DNA of 64,000 nucleotides from Fredinandcohnia humi (GCF_001439915.1 NZ_LMBW01000007.1:1-64000), one strand, 5' to 3'. Shown: positions 40,135 through 49,427, counted from the first letter of the stretch. Notes: generated from the letters alone by a model not told the origin. Made by a program: numbers and translations.

Positions 40135-41658
40135 ATGAAAAACTCACTTAGAGAACAGATTATCAAAAAAGAAGGCAAAGCCTTTCCTTCCAAAACATAT
40201 ACGTCACTGGTACTTGAACCAGCCTATGATGAGGCAAAACGCGAATTACTTGATTCAATGATCGAAATCCATAATGCCCATTTGATTATGTTAGTAGAAC
40301 AAGGGCTTGTTGGTAAAGATGAGGCAAAAAAAATCGCGAAGGCTGTTTCTCAACTTGATCAGGATGAAATTCAAGCGAGAAGCTACACCGGTGAATTTGA
40401 GGATTTATTTTTTGAAGTGGAGCATGCGTTAATAGAGGATGCGGGCGATATTGCAGGAAACCTTCATATAGCCCGGAGCCGTAATGATATGGGAATTGCC
40501 ATTTATCGGATGACATTACGTAAAAAGCTTCTTCCATTAATAGAAAAGGCTATAAAGCTTCGCGAGGCTCTCGTTGAAATGACAGATGAACACAAAGAAA
40601 CGATTATGATTGGGTACACACATACGCAACAGGCGCAACCCACAACTCTCGCCCATTATTTAAATGCGATGACCGATATGCTTACCCGTGATATTGTTCG
40701 ACTACAAGCGGCTTACAAAACGGTAAATCGTAGCAGTATGGGGGCAGCCGCACTTACAACGTCTGGTTTTCCGATTAATAGAGAACTTATTAAGGACTTA
40801 CTTGGCTTTGAGGAAATGATTGATAATGCGTGGGATGCTGTGTCGGGTGCCGACTATATAGCAGAAACGGCTACAGCTGTTCAATTATCAGCATTGAATC
40901 TTGGAAGATCCATGCAAGACTTCTTATTATGGGGAACGCAGGAATTTGGTGCATTCCTACTTTCCGCACCATATGTACAAATCAGCTCCATCATGCCGCA
41001 GAAACGAAATCCTGTTTCTATTGAACACATGCGAGCACTTCTATCAAGTGTCGCGGGTGATTGTCAAACCGTGTTATTAATGGTTCATAATACTCCATTT
41101 GGAGATATTGTCGATACAGAAGATGACATGCAGCCATACATTTGGAAAGCCATCGAAAAATTAGGCGGCATTTATGAATTACTAACTTCTGTCTTACTTA
41201 CAATGGAAGTAAATAAAGAAACCCTTCTAAAACGAGCAAAGGAAAGCTTTGCGAACGTAACGGAATTAGCGGATACAATCGTACGCAAGGATGGACTATC
41301 CTTTCGTCAGGCTCATCATGTAGTAAGCTCGACAGTGAAAGAACTTACCGCTTCCGGTAAAACGTCATTGGAATCACTAACATTAGAGCTCTTAAATGAT
41401 CAGTCCAAAAAGGTTGTCGGCAAGGAATCTGCATTAACCGAAGAAGAGTTGGCTTTAGCATTAAGTCCAGAGTATTTTATACAAATCCGCGACTTAGAGG
41501 GTGGACCTAGCCCAAGTAGAATGGAAAAGACCATCAACAAACGCTTAACTGAACAAGAAGAACTTTCAGGCTGGTTAAACGAAAAACAGGCACATCTCAA
41601 CAATTCCGCTGAAAAGGTTTCAGGTGTCATTATAGAATGGACTGGAGCTAATGAATAG
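40135..41658 (+). CDS. Argininosuccinate lyase-like enzyme, fumarase/aspartase superfamily
   Basis: A 507-residue lyase of the argininosuccinate/adenylosuccinate lyase superfamily. HIARSRNDMGIAIYRMTL and TIMIGYTHTQQAQPTTLAHY carry the substrate contacts of ArgH, and SSIMPQKRNPVSIEHMRALL is the signature loop with the catalytic Ser. Members eliminate fumarate from a C-N adduct. It is longer than ArgH (about 460) and lies far from arginine genes, inside an importer operon, so it probably acts on an imported substrate. ATG 40135 lies 5 bp after the creatininase stop. Confidence 0.88.
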   Translation: MKNSLREQIIKKEGKAFPSKTYTSLVLEPAYDEAKRELLDSMIEIHNAHLIMLVEQGLVGKDEAKKIAKAVSQLDQDEIQARSYTGEFEDLFFEVEHALIEDAGDIAGNLHIARSRNDMGIAIYRMTLRKKLLPLIEKAIKLREALVEMTDEHKETIMIGYTHTQQAQPTTLAHYLNAMTDMLTRDIVRLQAAYKTVNRSSMGAAALTTSGFPINRELIKDLLGFEEMIDNAWDAVSGADYIAETATAVQLSALNLGRSMQDFLLWGTQEFGAFLLSAPYVQISSIMPQKRNPVSIEHMRALLSSVAGDCQTVLLMVHNTPFGDIVDTEDDMQPYIWKAIEKLGGIYELLTSVLLTMEVNKETLLKRAKESFANVTELADTIVRKDGLSFRQAHHVVSSTVKELTASGKTSLESLTLELLNDQSKKVVGKESALTEEELALALSPEYFIQIRDLEGGPSPSRMEKTINKRLTEQEELSGWLNEKQAHLNNSAEKVSGVIIEWTGANE

Positions 41659-42601
41659 GAACTCCATCGAACTGCTTGCAGTTGATGGTGGTGGAACAAA
41701 AACACTTGCGGTGCTTGTCGATGCAAATGGAACGATTCTTGGTGAAGGAAAGGATGGGGCCACGAATTATCATGTAGTAGGAGCCAGCGAAGCCAAAGAT
41801 GCTTTAGAAAAAGCTATTCTTGCTGCCTTTAAGGATGCAGGGATTGATACAGGTAATTCGGTCTATATAAAAAAGTGCGTATTTGCCCTTGCCGGAATTG
41901 ATACCGAAAATGATGAAAAACAAGTAGAAGATGTTGTTCAGCAAGTAGTTAAGGACTTGTCGATTAAGAGTAGTAATTTAATAGTAGAAAATGATTGCCT
42001 TTCTGCTCTATTGGGTACAACTGGGGATAAAGCTGGTATCCTCTTAATCGCTGGAACAGGCTCCATCGTCTTTGCACATGATGGTCACGAACGAATTTTT
42101 CGTTCCGGAGGTTGGGGTCATCGATTCGGTGATGAAGGAAGTGGGTTTTGGATTGGCAAACAAGCCATTAAATCTGTTCTAAAAATGCAGGATGGTCGTG
42201 GAGAAAGCACACTGTTGGCAAAGCTTATATTAGAGAAATTCAAGTTTACTAAAATAGAAGATCTTTATAATTGGGCATATAGTGAATCTTATTCTGTTGA
42301 TGATGTGGGAGCTCTTGCAGCCGTGGTAGATAAGGCTTTTTGTTTAGGTGACGCAGTAAGTAAACAGATCCTAGACGGCGCAGTAGAGGAACTATTACTT
42401 CTCGTAAAAACTGCAATTGAAAATGCTAACATTCAGCAGGACGAATTTGATTTAATTTTACAAGGTGGCGTTTTCCAAAATAACGACTACATAAAAAATC
42501 AAGTTCACCAAAGAATTCAACAGAACTTTTCAAATGTGAACATCATAACAACCACCGAAGAACCCATTCGTAACATTGTCAGGCGTGGTTTGAAACTTTA
42601 G
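41651..42601 (+). CDS. BadF/BadG/BcrA/BcrD ATPase family sugar kinase
   Basis: A 316-residue ASKHA-fold kinase. ELLAVDGGGTKTLAVLVDAN is the phosphate-1 motif, LIVENDCLSALLG the second and GILLIAGTGSIVFAHD the third; RSGGWGHRFGDEGSGFWIG is the typical N-acetylglucosamine kinase segment. It probably phosphorylates an amino sugar released from the imported compound. The ATG overlaps the lyase gene by 8 bp, so they are one operon. Two terminators follow. Confidence 0.9.
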   Translation: MNRNSIELLAVDGGGTKTLAVLVDANGTILGEGKDGATNYHVVGASEAKDALEKAILAAFKDAGIDTGNSVYIKKCVFALAGIDTENDEKQVEDVVQQVVKDLSIKSSNLIVENDCLSALLGTTGDKAGILLIAGTGSIVFAHDGHERIFRSGGWGHRFGDEGSGFWIGKQAIKSVLKMQDGRGESTLLAKLILEKFKFTKIEDLYNWAYSESYSVDDVGALAAVVDKAFCLGDAVSKQILDGAVEELLLLVKTAIENANIQQDEFDLILQGGVFQNNDYIKNQVHQRIQQNFSNVNIITTTEEPIRNIVRRGLKL

Positions 42602-42610
42602 TTAGAAAGT

Positions 42611-42638
42611 AGTCTACTGAATCTAGTAGATTCTTTTT
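42611..42638 (+). terminator. First terminator after the kinase gene
   Basis: AGTCTACT/AGTAGATT with one wobble pair and a T run. Confidence 0.7.
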
Positions 42639-42663
42639 CATATTAAACTATACAGTAAATAAC

Positions 42664-42708
42664 GAAAGCATGAATTTCCTATATAGGAAGTTTGTGCTTT
42701 CTTTTTTT
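42664..42708 (+). terminator. Second terminator after the kinase gene
   Basis: A long hairpin with outer arms GAAAGCA/TGCTTTC and inner arms TTTCCTA/TAGGAA, followed by seven T. Confidence 0.85.
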
Positions 42709-42807
42709 ACTTAAATTCGTTAATCATAAATATTTTTGGATTGGTTACGCTAACAATATCTTCATCCTTATTTTAACAATTAGTAATTAAACTTCGGGGG
42801 TTACCAA

Positions 42808-43686
42808 ATGGATAAGTATTTATGGCCTGTTGTAGTAGGCACCTTACTGGGATTTGTCGCGCGCTTTATCTTAATGCGCACTGATTTTAGACAATACCCT
42901 ACATACCCAACTGGAAGAATCATTCACCTGTCATTCGGTTTCATAGCTGCCTTTATTGGGTCTGTGGCTATTCCTTCGGTTTTAGAGTCAGATTGGGCAG
43001 CTGTTACCTTCTTGGGGCTTGCGGCAACACAATTTCGCGAGGTTCGGAAGATGGAAAGAGAAACTCTTGAAAAAATTGATAACAAGGAATTGGTGAAAAG
43101 AGGCGAAGCATTTATTGAGGGAATGGCCCAAGCATTTGAAGGACGGAATTATATTGTCATGTTTGCGGCTATGGTTGCCACATTAGTTGCCATCTACAAG
43201 ATTTGGTTGGGAATTATCGTCGGACTAATCCTTGTTTTTATTGTGAAGACAAGAATTAAGGGGAAATTGTTAGTCCAAATGGCTGAGATTTCAGAGGGTG
43301 AAATTCGGTTTGAGGGTCCCAATCTTTATGTTAGTGATATTCATATTAAAAATGTGGGACTAGAGGAAAGTCGTAAGGTCATTCAGGAAAAAGCGGTAGG
43401 AGCCATCATTACACCCAACAATGAAAATAGTATCGTAACCCTTACACATCTGGGGCAAAGACAGGCAATGTTACATCATATTGCAAATGTCCTTGGTTCC
43501 TACCTAGACTCAGGTGAACCCGATTTCATTCCGCTTTCAAAAAGGGATATGGAAGATGGCAGAATTGCCTTGTTTTTTTTACCGAGGGAAAAGGACTTTG
43601 CCCAAATTAAAGAAGTGCTAAAACATGTACCTGTTCTTGATAGTGCGATGCGCCTCCCAAATCAATCGGATAAAGGAAAAAAATAA
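42808..43686 (+). CDS. YIEGIA family protein
   Basis: A 292-residue membrane protein of the YIEGIA family, a group restricted to endospore formers. It has N-terminal hydrophobic segments (KYLWPVVVGTLLGFVARFIL, IIHLSFGFIAAFIGSVAIP), the family motif here written FIEGMA, two more helices around 140 (YIVMFAAMVATLVAIYKIWL) and a soluble C-terminal domain (about 175-292). Its molecular role is unknown. It is followed by its usual small partner. Confidence 0.85.
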   Translation: MDKYLWPVVVGTLLGFVARFILMRTDFRQYPTYPTGRIIHLSFGFIAAFIGSVAIPSVLESDWAAVTFLGLAATQFREVRKMERETLEKIDNKELVKRGEAFIEGMAQAFEGRNYIVMFAAMVATLVAIYKIWLGIIVGLILVFIVKTRIKGKLLVQMAEISEGEIRFEGPNLYVSDIHIKNVGLEESRKVIQEKAVGAIITPNNENSIVTLTHLGQRQAMLHHIANVLGSYLDSGEPDFIPLSKRDMEDGRIALFFLPREKDFAQIKEVLKHVPVLDSAMRLPNQSDKGKK

Positions 43687-43701
43687 TGAGGAGACTTATG
43701 A

Positions 43702-43890
43702 ATGGAACAACCAACTAAAATCATCGCGATCATCACGATAAAACCCGAGAATGTACATGCTGGTGGGGCACCTGTTTTTGTCGCAAACGATGCGGCGGAA
43801 CTTCAAAAAACAAGCTCAACCTTAGAAAAAACACTGGATGCATCCGCTCATGAAGTAGATGCAAATACGATGATCATCGTGGCACATTAA
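43702..43890 (+). CDS. Small partner of YIEGIA protein, 62 aa
   Basis: A 62-residue soluble protein beginning MEQPTKIIAIITIKPENVHA and ending VDANTMIIVAH. Small proteins of this type accompany YIEGIA genes and have been annotated as a capping complex subunit for YIEGIA; I rely on memory for this. TGAGGAGAC precedes the start, 15 bp after the YIEGIA stop, consistent with co-transcription. Confidence 0.7.
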   Translation: MEQPTKIIAIITIKPENVHAGGAPVFVANDAAELQKTSSTLEKTLDASAHEVDANTMIIVAH

Positions 43891-43939
43891 GCAAAAAACA
43901 AGGGAAAGCCATAAAATTTATATAAAATAGGAGGCGTTC

Positions 43940-46282
43940 ATGATGACTAATACGATAAGGTCATCGGTTGGAAAAGCAATCCCGAGAATTGATACGGTGG
44001 AAAAAGCAGCAGGGGTTGTCCAATACACTGGTGATTTTACAATGCCCAGTATGCTACATGCAAGATTAGTCACAAGCCAATACGCACACGCCAAAATTAA
44101 GTCAATTGATAGTACGGAAGCTTGGAAGGTACAAGGTGTCCGAGCCATTATAACAGGTGAAATATTTCCCTACCATATTGGTCCGATTTTAGCCGACCGT
44201 CCCCCATTGGCATTAGAAAAAGTGAGATATTACGGCGAACCAATTGCGATTATCGTAGCCGACCATGAACATCAAGCTAAAAAGGCAACAACTATGGTCA
44301 AGGTGGAATATGAACAATTGCCTGTCGTTAATTCAGTTAGGGATGCTTTCCAAAATAAAACTACCCTGGTTCACGAACATGCAGGACAATATAAAAAATT
44401 AATCAGCAATGTGTATCCAGTCTCGGGTTCAAATATTGCAAGCCATATTAAAATTCGCAAAGGTGATTATATTGCTGCCTGGAATAACTGTGCTGAAACG
44501 ATAAAAGCTACATACTCATTTAATTTATCTGATCATGCTGCCTTGGAAACTCGCTGTACAAGAGTGGAAATTAACCCGGCGGGCAAAGTGATTGTTCATT
44601 CTTCAACTCAATCGCCCTATACTATCAAAAAAGTATTGAACCAATTTTTTAACATAGAAGTAGGTAATGTCATCGTCCATGCTCCAATGGTTGGCGGGGC
44701 CTTTGGCGGTAAGGGGACTGTGCAATTGGAGCCGCTTGCATACTTAGCTTCTAAAGCAGTTGGCGGTAAAATGGTGAAATTGGATTTTGAGCGTGAAGAG
44801 GATTTGATCACAGCTCCCTGTCATATTGGCATCGAAGCAACTATCGGACTAGGGGTTGATAAACAAGGTAAAATTTTAGCAGGACAGTATACCTTTTTGA
44901 TAGATTCAGGCGCCTATTCTGATCAAGCTGCAGGTGTAACTCGTGCGGCTGCACTTGATTGTACGGGGCCCTATCATGTTCCGAATGTATGGTGTGATTC
45001 GTATTGTATGTATACGAATCATCCATTTGCCACGTCTTTCCGAGGATACGGGCATCCGGAGCTTACTTTTGCAGTTGAACGTACGATGGACCAGCTGGCA
45101 AAGAAGTTAAATATGGACCCAACCGAACTCAGAATGATCAATGCAATACAACCAGGTGATACTTCGCCAACACAGGCCGTTATTACAGCGAATAATATCG
45201 GGGATGCGAAAAAATGCCTTGATCGAGCGAAGGAATTAATAAAATGGAATGAAAACTCGGAAGAGACCGGAAACAAAGTAATTTCAAAGGGAATCAGTTT
45301 GTTTTGGAAAACGTCGACAACAGCAACTAATGCCCAATCGGGGGCGATTCTTACATTTGAACCGGATGGTAGTGTGAATTTAAATTGTGCTGCAATTGAA
45401 TTAGGACAAGGCACGAAAACAACTCTGGCACAAATTCTTGCCGAAAAGCTACAAATAGATGTCAATAAAATTCATGTGACGATGGAAGTCAATACACAAT
45501 ATGACCCACACCAATGGAGGACTGTTGCTAGTAGCACAACATTCTTGGCTGGACGGGCCGTTATGGCTGCTGCGGATGATGCGATTTCCCAATTGAAAAA
45601 AACAGCATCCATTGCCCTACAATGTTCGGTAGAGGATTTAGAATTGGGCGGAGGCCGTGTCTATTTAAAGCCCAACCCTGAATATGGGGTTAAAATAGAG
45701 GATCTTGCCCTTGGTTACAAATTTCCTAATGGCCATTCGGTTGAAGGACAAATTGTGGGTCACGGAAAATATATTCAAAGACATTTAACGCCGATGGATA
45801 AAGAAACCGGCTTTGGAAAACCTGGACCTTGGTGGTCAGTTGGCGTACAGGCGGTTGAGGTTGAATGGGATAAAAGGGATTATACGTACAAAATTTTAAA
45901 AGCCGTCACTGTTTTGGATGGCGGGACGATTATTAATCCCGCAATGGCTACCCAACAAATGAGAGGCGGTATGTATTTAGGTTTAAGCTTTGCCAGCAGT
46001 GAATCCTTTATTTTTAATGAGGAGGGTATTGTTCAGAATCCGCAATTGCGTACCTATCAAATGCTGAGGTTTGGCGAACAACCGACCGAATACCTTATTG
46101 ATTTTATCGAATCTCCAGCCGCTGATGGTCCGTATGGTGCACGCGGGATTGGAGAATATGGCGTAATCGGTGTCCCATCCGCACTTGCAAATGCTCTTTC
46201 GAATGCAGCAAAAGTGGAGTTAAACCAATTGCCTCTCACACCCGAGTTCATTTGGAAGACAAAAAAGGGGGAGAGCGGGTGA
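43940..46282 (+). CDS. Xanthine dehydrogenase-family protein, molybdopterin-binding subunit
   Basis: A 780-residue large subunit of a molybdenum hydroxylase. The N-terminal hammerhead domain starts GKAIPRIDTVEKAAGVVQYT; APMVGGAFGGKG and SFRGYGHPELTFAVE are cofactor-binding motifs, and GARGIGEYGVIGVPSAL near the C terminus contains the Glu expected for catalysis. With the FAD and 2Fe-2S subunits below it would oxidise a purine, CO or another heterocycle or aldehyde. It lacks the AYxCSFR loop of CO dehydrogenase. ATG 43943 is an equally good start. The next gene overlaps by four bases. Confidence 0.92.
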   Translation: MMTNTIRSSVGKAIPRIDTVEKAAGVVQYTGDFTMPSMLHARLVTSQYAHAKIKSIDSTEAWKVQGVRAIITGEIFPYHIGPILADRPPLALEKVRYYGEPIAIIVADHEHQAKKATTMVKVEYEQLPVVNSVRDAFQNKTTLVHEHAGQYKKLISNVYPVSGSNIASHIKIRKGDYIAAWNNCAETIKATYSFNLSDHAALETRCTRVEINPAGKVIVHSSTQSPYTIKKVLNQFFNIEVGNVIVHAPMVGGAFGGKGTVQLEPLAYLASKAVGGKMVKLDFEREEDLITAPCHIGIEATIGLGVDKQGKILAGQYTFLIDSGAYSDQAAGVTRAAALDCTGPYHVPNVWCDSYCMYTNHPFATSFRGYGHPELTFAVERTMDQLAKKLNMDPTELRMINAIQPGDTSPTQAVITANNIGDAKKCLDRAKELIKWNENSEETGNKVISKGISLFWKTSTTATNAQSGAILTFEPDGSVNLNCAAIELGQGTKTTLAQILAEKLQIDVNKIHVTMEVNTQYDPHQWRTVASSTTFLAGRAVMAAADDAISQLKKTASIALQCSVEDLELGGGRVYLKPNPEYGVKIEDLALGYKFPNGHSVEGQIVGHGKYIQRHLTPMDKETGFGKPGPWWSVGVQAVEVEWDKRDYTYKILKAVTVLDGGTIINPAMATQQMRGGMYLGLSFASSESFIFNEEGIVQNPQLRTYQMLRFGEQPTEYLIDFIESPAADGPYGARGIGEYGVIGVPSALANALSNAAKVELNQLPLTPEFIWKTKKGESG

Positions 46283-47118
46283 TCCCATTTGACTTTGAAT
46301 ACTATAAACCATCCACTATCGAAGAAGTTGTTCACGTTTATCAAACAGTTACCGACCGGGGTCAAAAGGCAATGTTTATCAGTGGCGGGACTGAATTTAT
46401 CACGTTTGCTCGTATAAATAAAATAACAACCGATGCCATTATTGATATGAAAGGAATTCCAGAATGTCTTGTTTTGGAAATCCAGGGGAATGAATTAGTC
46501 ATTGGGGCTGCTGTTCCACTGAATAAAATATCGGATTCAGGAATATTTCCACTTTTAGGTGAGTCAGTCAAGCAAATTGCAGACCATACATCAAGAAACA
46601 AAATCACAATCGGAGGCAATCTTTTCAGCCAGCTTAAGTATCGGGAAGGGGTATTACCGCTTCTTATTTTAGATGCTAAAGCGAAAATTGCGAGCAAGGA
46701 TGGGGAAGAAGTTATTCCTCTAAAGGAAATATTCAACAATCAAACAGGATTAAAAAATGGCCAATTTCTCGTACAAATTATGATTGATAAAGAGTATCTA
46801 GATTACCCTTTCATCAGCCTTAAAAAAACAAGGTTATCTAAAATAGGGTATCCAATTGCTTCCGTTTCAGCGCTTAAAAAAGGTAATCAGATTAGAGCAG
46901 CCATTAGCGGTGTTTGTGAATATCCATTTCGTTCATCTAAATTTGAGAATGCATTAAATGATGAGAACATAGCTGTAGAAGGTCGAATTACAGAGGCAAT
47001 GAAGAAACTTCCTTCAGGGATCGTCGATGATTTTGAAGGGTCCGCAGAATATAGGCAATTTGTTTTAGGGAATATGCTGGAGGATGTTATCGAAGCTTTG
47101 AAGGAGGGAAATGCATGA
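46279..47118 (+). CDS. Xanthine dehydrogenase-family protein, FAD-binding subunit
   Basis: A 279-residue FAD subunit. IPFDFEYYKPSTIEEVVHVY opens the domain, FISGGTEFITF is the FAD-binding loop, and SRNKITIGGNLFSQLKYREG is the second. GTG 46279 overlaps the TGA of the large subunit and follows AAGGGGGAG; a TTG at 46252 would lie before that site. It transfers electrons between the FeS subunit and NAD or another acceptor. Confidence 0.9.
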   Translation: MIPFDFEYYKPSTIEEVVHVYQTVTDRGQKAMFISGGTEFITFARINKITTDAIIDMKGIPECLVLEIQGNELVIGAAVPLNKISDSGIFPLLGESVKQIADHTSRNKITIGGNLFSQLKYREGVLPLLILDAKAKIASKDGEEVIPLKEIFNNQTGLKNGQFLVQIMIDKEYLDYPFISLKKTRLSKIGYPIASVSALKKGNQIRAAISGVCEYPFRSSKFENALNDENIAVEGRITEAMKKLPSGIVDDFEGSAEYRQFVLGNMLEDVIEALKEGNA

Positions 47119-47591
47119 TCTCGAACGGTTCTTCAAAAACGGTCGTAAGTCTCCATGTGAATGGGGAAACCAAGGATGTCATGGTACGCTCAGCTGATAC
47201 ACTACTACATACAATCAGGGAACAATTAGGGTTAAGCGGCACGAAAAACGGATGTGAAAATGGGGATTGCGGGGCATGTACGGTACTCGTTGACGGGGAA
47301 CCCATGCATTCCTGTCTTTGTTTAACGATGGAAGCCTTGAATCAACCGATAACAACAATCGAAGGTTTAGAGAATTCGCCGATTAAACAAACATTTGTCG
47401 AAAAATGGGCGATCCAATGTGGATATTGCACACCAGGCTTTATTTTAAATTGCCATGCATTAGCCTCAAAACATCCAAATGCAAACGACGCGGTCATAGA
47501 TGAATGGATGGCATCCAATCTTTGCAGATGTACAGGTTACCAAGAAATAAAGGATGCTGTTAAAACAGTGCTACAAAAGGGAATCCAGTAG
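47115..47591 (+). CDS. Xanthine dehydrogenase-family protein, 2Fe-2S subunit
   Basis: A 158-residue subunit with two [2Fe-2S] centres. CENGDCGACTVLVDGEPMHSC forms the plant-ferredoxin-type site (about 47-67) and CGYCTPGF with CRCTGY forms the alpha-helical site. It overlaps the FAD gene by four bases. The order large, FAD, FeS is unlike the purine hydroxylase operon of E. coli but common in Firmicutes. Confidence 0.93.
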   Translation: MISNGSSKTVVSLHVNGETKDVMVRSADTLLHTIREQLGLSGTKNGCENGDCGACTVLVDGEPMHSCLCLTMEALNQPITTIEGLENSPIKQTFVEKWAIQCGYCTPGFILNCHALASKHPNANDAVIDEWMASNLCRCTGYQEIKDAVKTVLQKGIQ

Positions 47592-47600
47592 CTGGGTCAC

Positions 47601-47660
47601 AGGGACAGGTACCACGTCCCACCGTTATTTTGAAGTGGGACGATGGACCTGTCCCTTTGT
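47601..47660 (+). terminator. Nested hairpin with GGGACAGGT arms
   Basis: Outer stem AGGGACAGGT/ACCTGTCCCT, inner stem CGTCCCAC/GTGGGACG, then TTGTCCCTT. It ends the hydroxylase operon. The same arms occur at 21811-21851. Confidence 0.7.
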
Positions 47661-47719
47661 CCCTTATCAGCTCGGGTGCTTAACCTGATCCACCAACATA
47701 GGAATTCTCTAAGATTTAG

Positions 47720-48106
47720 TTAACCTTTTTTAAAGCTGTTATTTCCTTCATTAAGTGACTCAATCAAACCAAGTGCTTGCGATGCTTGTTCAATTTGTTG
47801 TTGAACCTGCTCAAGTTGCTGCTGCTTTGCAGTTGTTGAATGTGTCACTGCCACCCCTTGCATCTGGTTTAAAAGCTGTGTGGCTTGCTGTAGATTTTGT
47901 TGTGCTTGCTGCATGGACTGTATATTGTTCATGGTCGCACTTTGCTGTAAGGTTTGTTCGGCCTGCAGCATCGCCTGTAAGGCTTGTTTCTTTTGCTCTT
48001 TAAAAAGCTGTTCTAATTGTGGTTGACTCTCTTGTAATTGCTGCTGTTGCTGCGCCATTTGTTGTTGCTGGAAGCTTTGGTTTTCTGATTGTTGATATGT
48101 GTTCAT
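47720..48106 (-). CDS. Gln-rich helical protein, 128 aa
   Basis: Begins MNTYQQSENQSFQQQQMAQQ from ATG 48106, behind AAAGGAGTAA on the reverse strand. Nearly a third of the residues are Gln. The middle has repeated Gln-Ala-Leu patterns and is predicted as long amphipathic helices or a coiled coil. No signal peptide or cysteine. Such Gln-rich proteins in bacilli are often spore coat-associated, but I do not recognise a family. It lies between two parts of the hydroxylase locus. Confidence 0.75.
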   Translation of the reverse strand: MNTYQQSENQSFQQQQMAQQQQQLQESQPQLEQLFKEQKKQALQAMLQAEQTLQQSATMNNIQSMQQAQQNLQQATQLLNQMQGVAVTHSTTAKQQQLEQVQQQIEQASQALGLIESLNEGNNSFKKG

Positions 48107-48253
48107 CTGGTTACTCCTTTCAAGTAAAATCAATCATTAGTAGTTTCCTTAAAATCAATTTATTTATCCCCAATTTTAAACAATATAGAGGTCAATGGAT
48201 ACCCCTACCGACAATTTCGGTTACTTTAGGCAAAGGTGGAAGGTGAAGGTGAA

Positions 48254-49261
48254 TTGAACGATATAAATAGAATCATACAGATTTTAAAAGAAAGAAAAAC
48301 GCAAAAGTTCGCAATGGCAACGGTTATTAAGGTTGAAGGTTCAGCCTATCGGCGTGAAGGTGCAAAAATGCTGATTGATGAAAATGGAACCACATTTGGA
48401 ATGATTAGTGGCGGTTGCTTGGAAGAAGATCTCACCCACCATGCAAAGGAAGTACTGGAAACAAAACAATCTAAAATCGTTACCTATGATATGAAATCTG
48501 AAAATGACCTAGGTTGGGGTCAAGGAGCAGGGTGTAACGGAATCATCTATGTATATATAGAAGAAACAGGATGGGACTCAGTATGGGAGAAAATCAATCA
48601 AAAGCTTAAATCAGGACAGCATGTTATTTCATTTCTACAACTCAAGCAAAAAGAACGGGTATATATTAGTGATGACAGTGAGTTTCTACATTGTCCAGAA
48701 AATGCGGATAAGTCCCTTATTTCATATGTGAATACATTTATGTCACTTGGTAATAAAACGGTTATAAATAAGGTAGAAGATAATGGCAAAATCGTGATGG
48801 AACTGTATCAGCCGAAGGAAAAGCTTTACGTATTTGGTGCGGGCATCGATGTTGAACCAGTTGTGGAATTAGCTGCAAAGCTGGACTTTTCGATTATTAT
48901 TATTGACCCAAGAAGCCAGAGATGCAAACCGGAAAACTTCCCAACTGCTGACAAACACATCGTAGAACATCCCCATGTCTTCCTACAACAAAATGAGATC
49001 CTGCAAAATAACTTTGTTTTAATCATGACACATAATTTTCAATGGGATCAAGCAGTTTTGAAGCATTTTGTAAAAAAGTCTGTTCATTATCTTGGCATCC
49101 TAGGACCAAGAAAACGAACAGCACGTTTACTAGACCCAGAGCCAATCCCGGATTGGGTTCATTCTCCGGTAGGTATGGATATTTTTGCTGAGGGGTCGGA
49201 GGAAATTGCGGTAAGTATTTGTGCAGAATTGATAAAAAAGCGAAAATCTATTCATAAATGA
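48254..49261 (+). CDS. XdhC/CoxI family molybdenum-enzyme maturation protein
   Basis: A 335-residue protein with an N-terminal XdhC/CoxI domain (VIKVEGSAYRREGAKMLIDE, MISGGCLEEDLTHHAKE, WGQGAGCNGIIYVYIEE) and a C-terminal Rossmann-like domain (KLYVFGAGIDVEPVVELAAK). It binds molybdenum cofactor and inserts the sulfido ligand into the hydroxylase encoded just upstream. TTG 48254 follows GGAAGGTGAAGGTG; GTG 48236 would be inside that stretch. A terminator follows. Confidence 0.9.
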   Translation: MNDINRIIQILKERKTQKFAMATVIKVEGSAYRREGAKMLIDENGTTFGMISGGCLEEDLTHHAKEVLETKQSKIVTYDMKSENDLGWGQGAGCNGIIYVYIEETGWDSVWEKINQKLKSGQHVISFLQLKQKERVYISDDSEFLHCPENADKSLISYVNTFMSLGNKTVINKVEDNGKIVMELYQPKEKLYVFGAGIDVEPVVELAAKLDFSIIIIDPRSQRCKPENFPTADKHIVEHPHVFLQQNEILQNNFVLIMTHNFQWDQAVLKHFVKKSVHYLGILGPRKRTARLLDPEPIPDWVHSPVGMDIFAEGSEEIAVSICAELIKKRKSIHK

Positions 49262-49266
49262 AGGGT

Positions 49267-49292
49267 ATCCGTCTAATACGACGGATTTTTTT
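49267..49292 (+). terminator. Terminator after XdhC gene
   Basis: ATCCGTC/GACGGAT with six-base loop and T run. Confidence 0.85.
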
Positions 49293-49304
49293 ATGTAACT
49301 ATCA

Positions 49305-49324
49305 ATTTACTTTCATTTACATTC
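49305..49324 (-). promoter_or_regulatory. DeoR-type operator candidate, site A
   Basis: Read on the reverse strand: GAATGTAAAT then GAAAGTAAAT, two copies in a 10-bp phase. It lies about 60 bp upstream of the promoter at 49385. Related sites are at 54896 and 58382. Confidence 0.55.
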
Positions 49325-49384
49325 AATGGATTATTGATAACCAATGAATACTATCGATATATTTTTGTTTATTGTTATTTTTTA

Positions 49385-49412
49385 TTGACAAAGTGAAAAT
49401 AAATGATAAAAT
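49385..49412 (+). promoter_or_regulatory. Promoter of the isomerase–Tct–pdxA operon
   Basis: TTGACA, 16-bp spacer, TAAAAT, a near-consensus sigma-A promoter 85 bp before the first gene. Confidence 0.72.
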
Positions 49413-49427
49413 TAAGAAAAAAAGAGG

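Noticed and set aside
40135-41658. Arginine biosynthetic argH
   Set aside because: No argG or other arginine gene is near; it is longer than ArgH and embedded in an importer-kinase operon.
43940-47591. Aerobic CO dehydrogenase
   Set aside because: The large subunit lacks the AYxCSFR active-site loop; only a generic molybdenum hydroxylase can be claimed.
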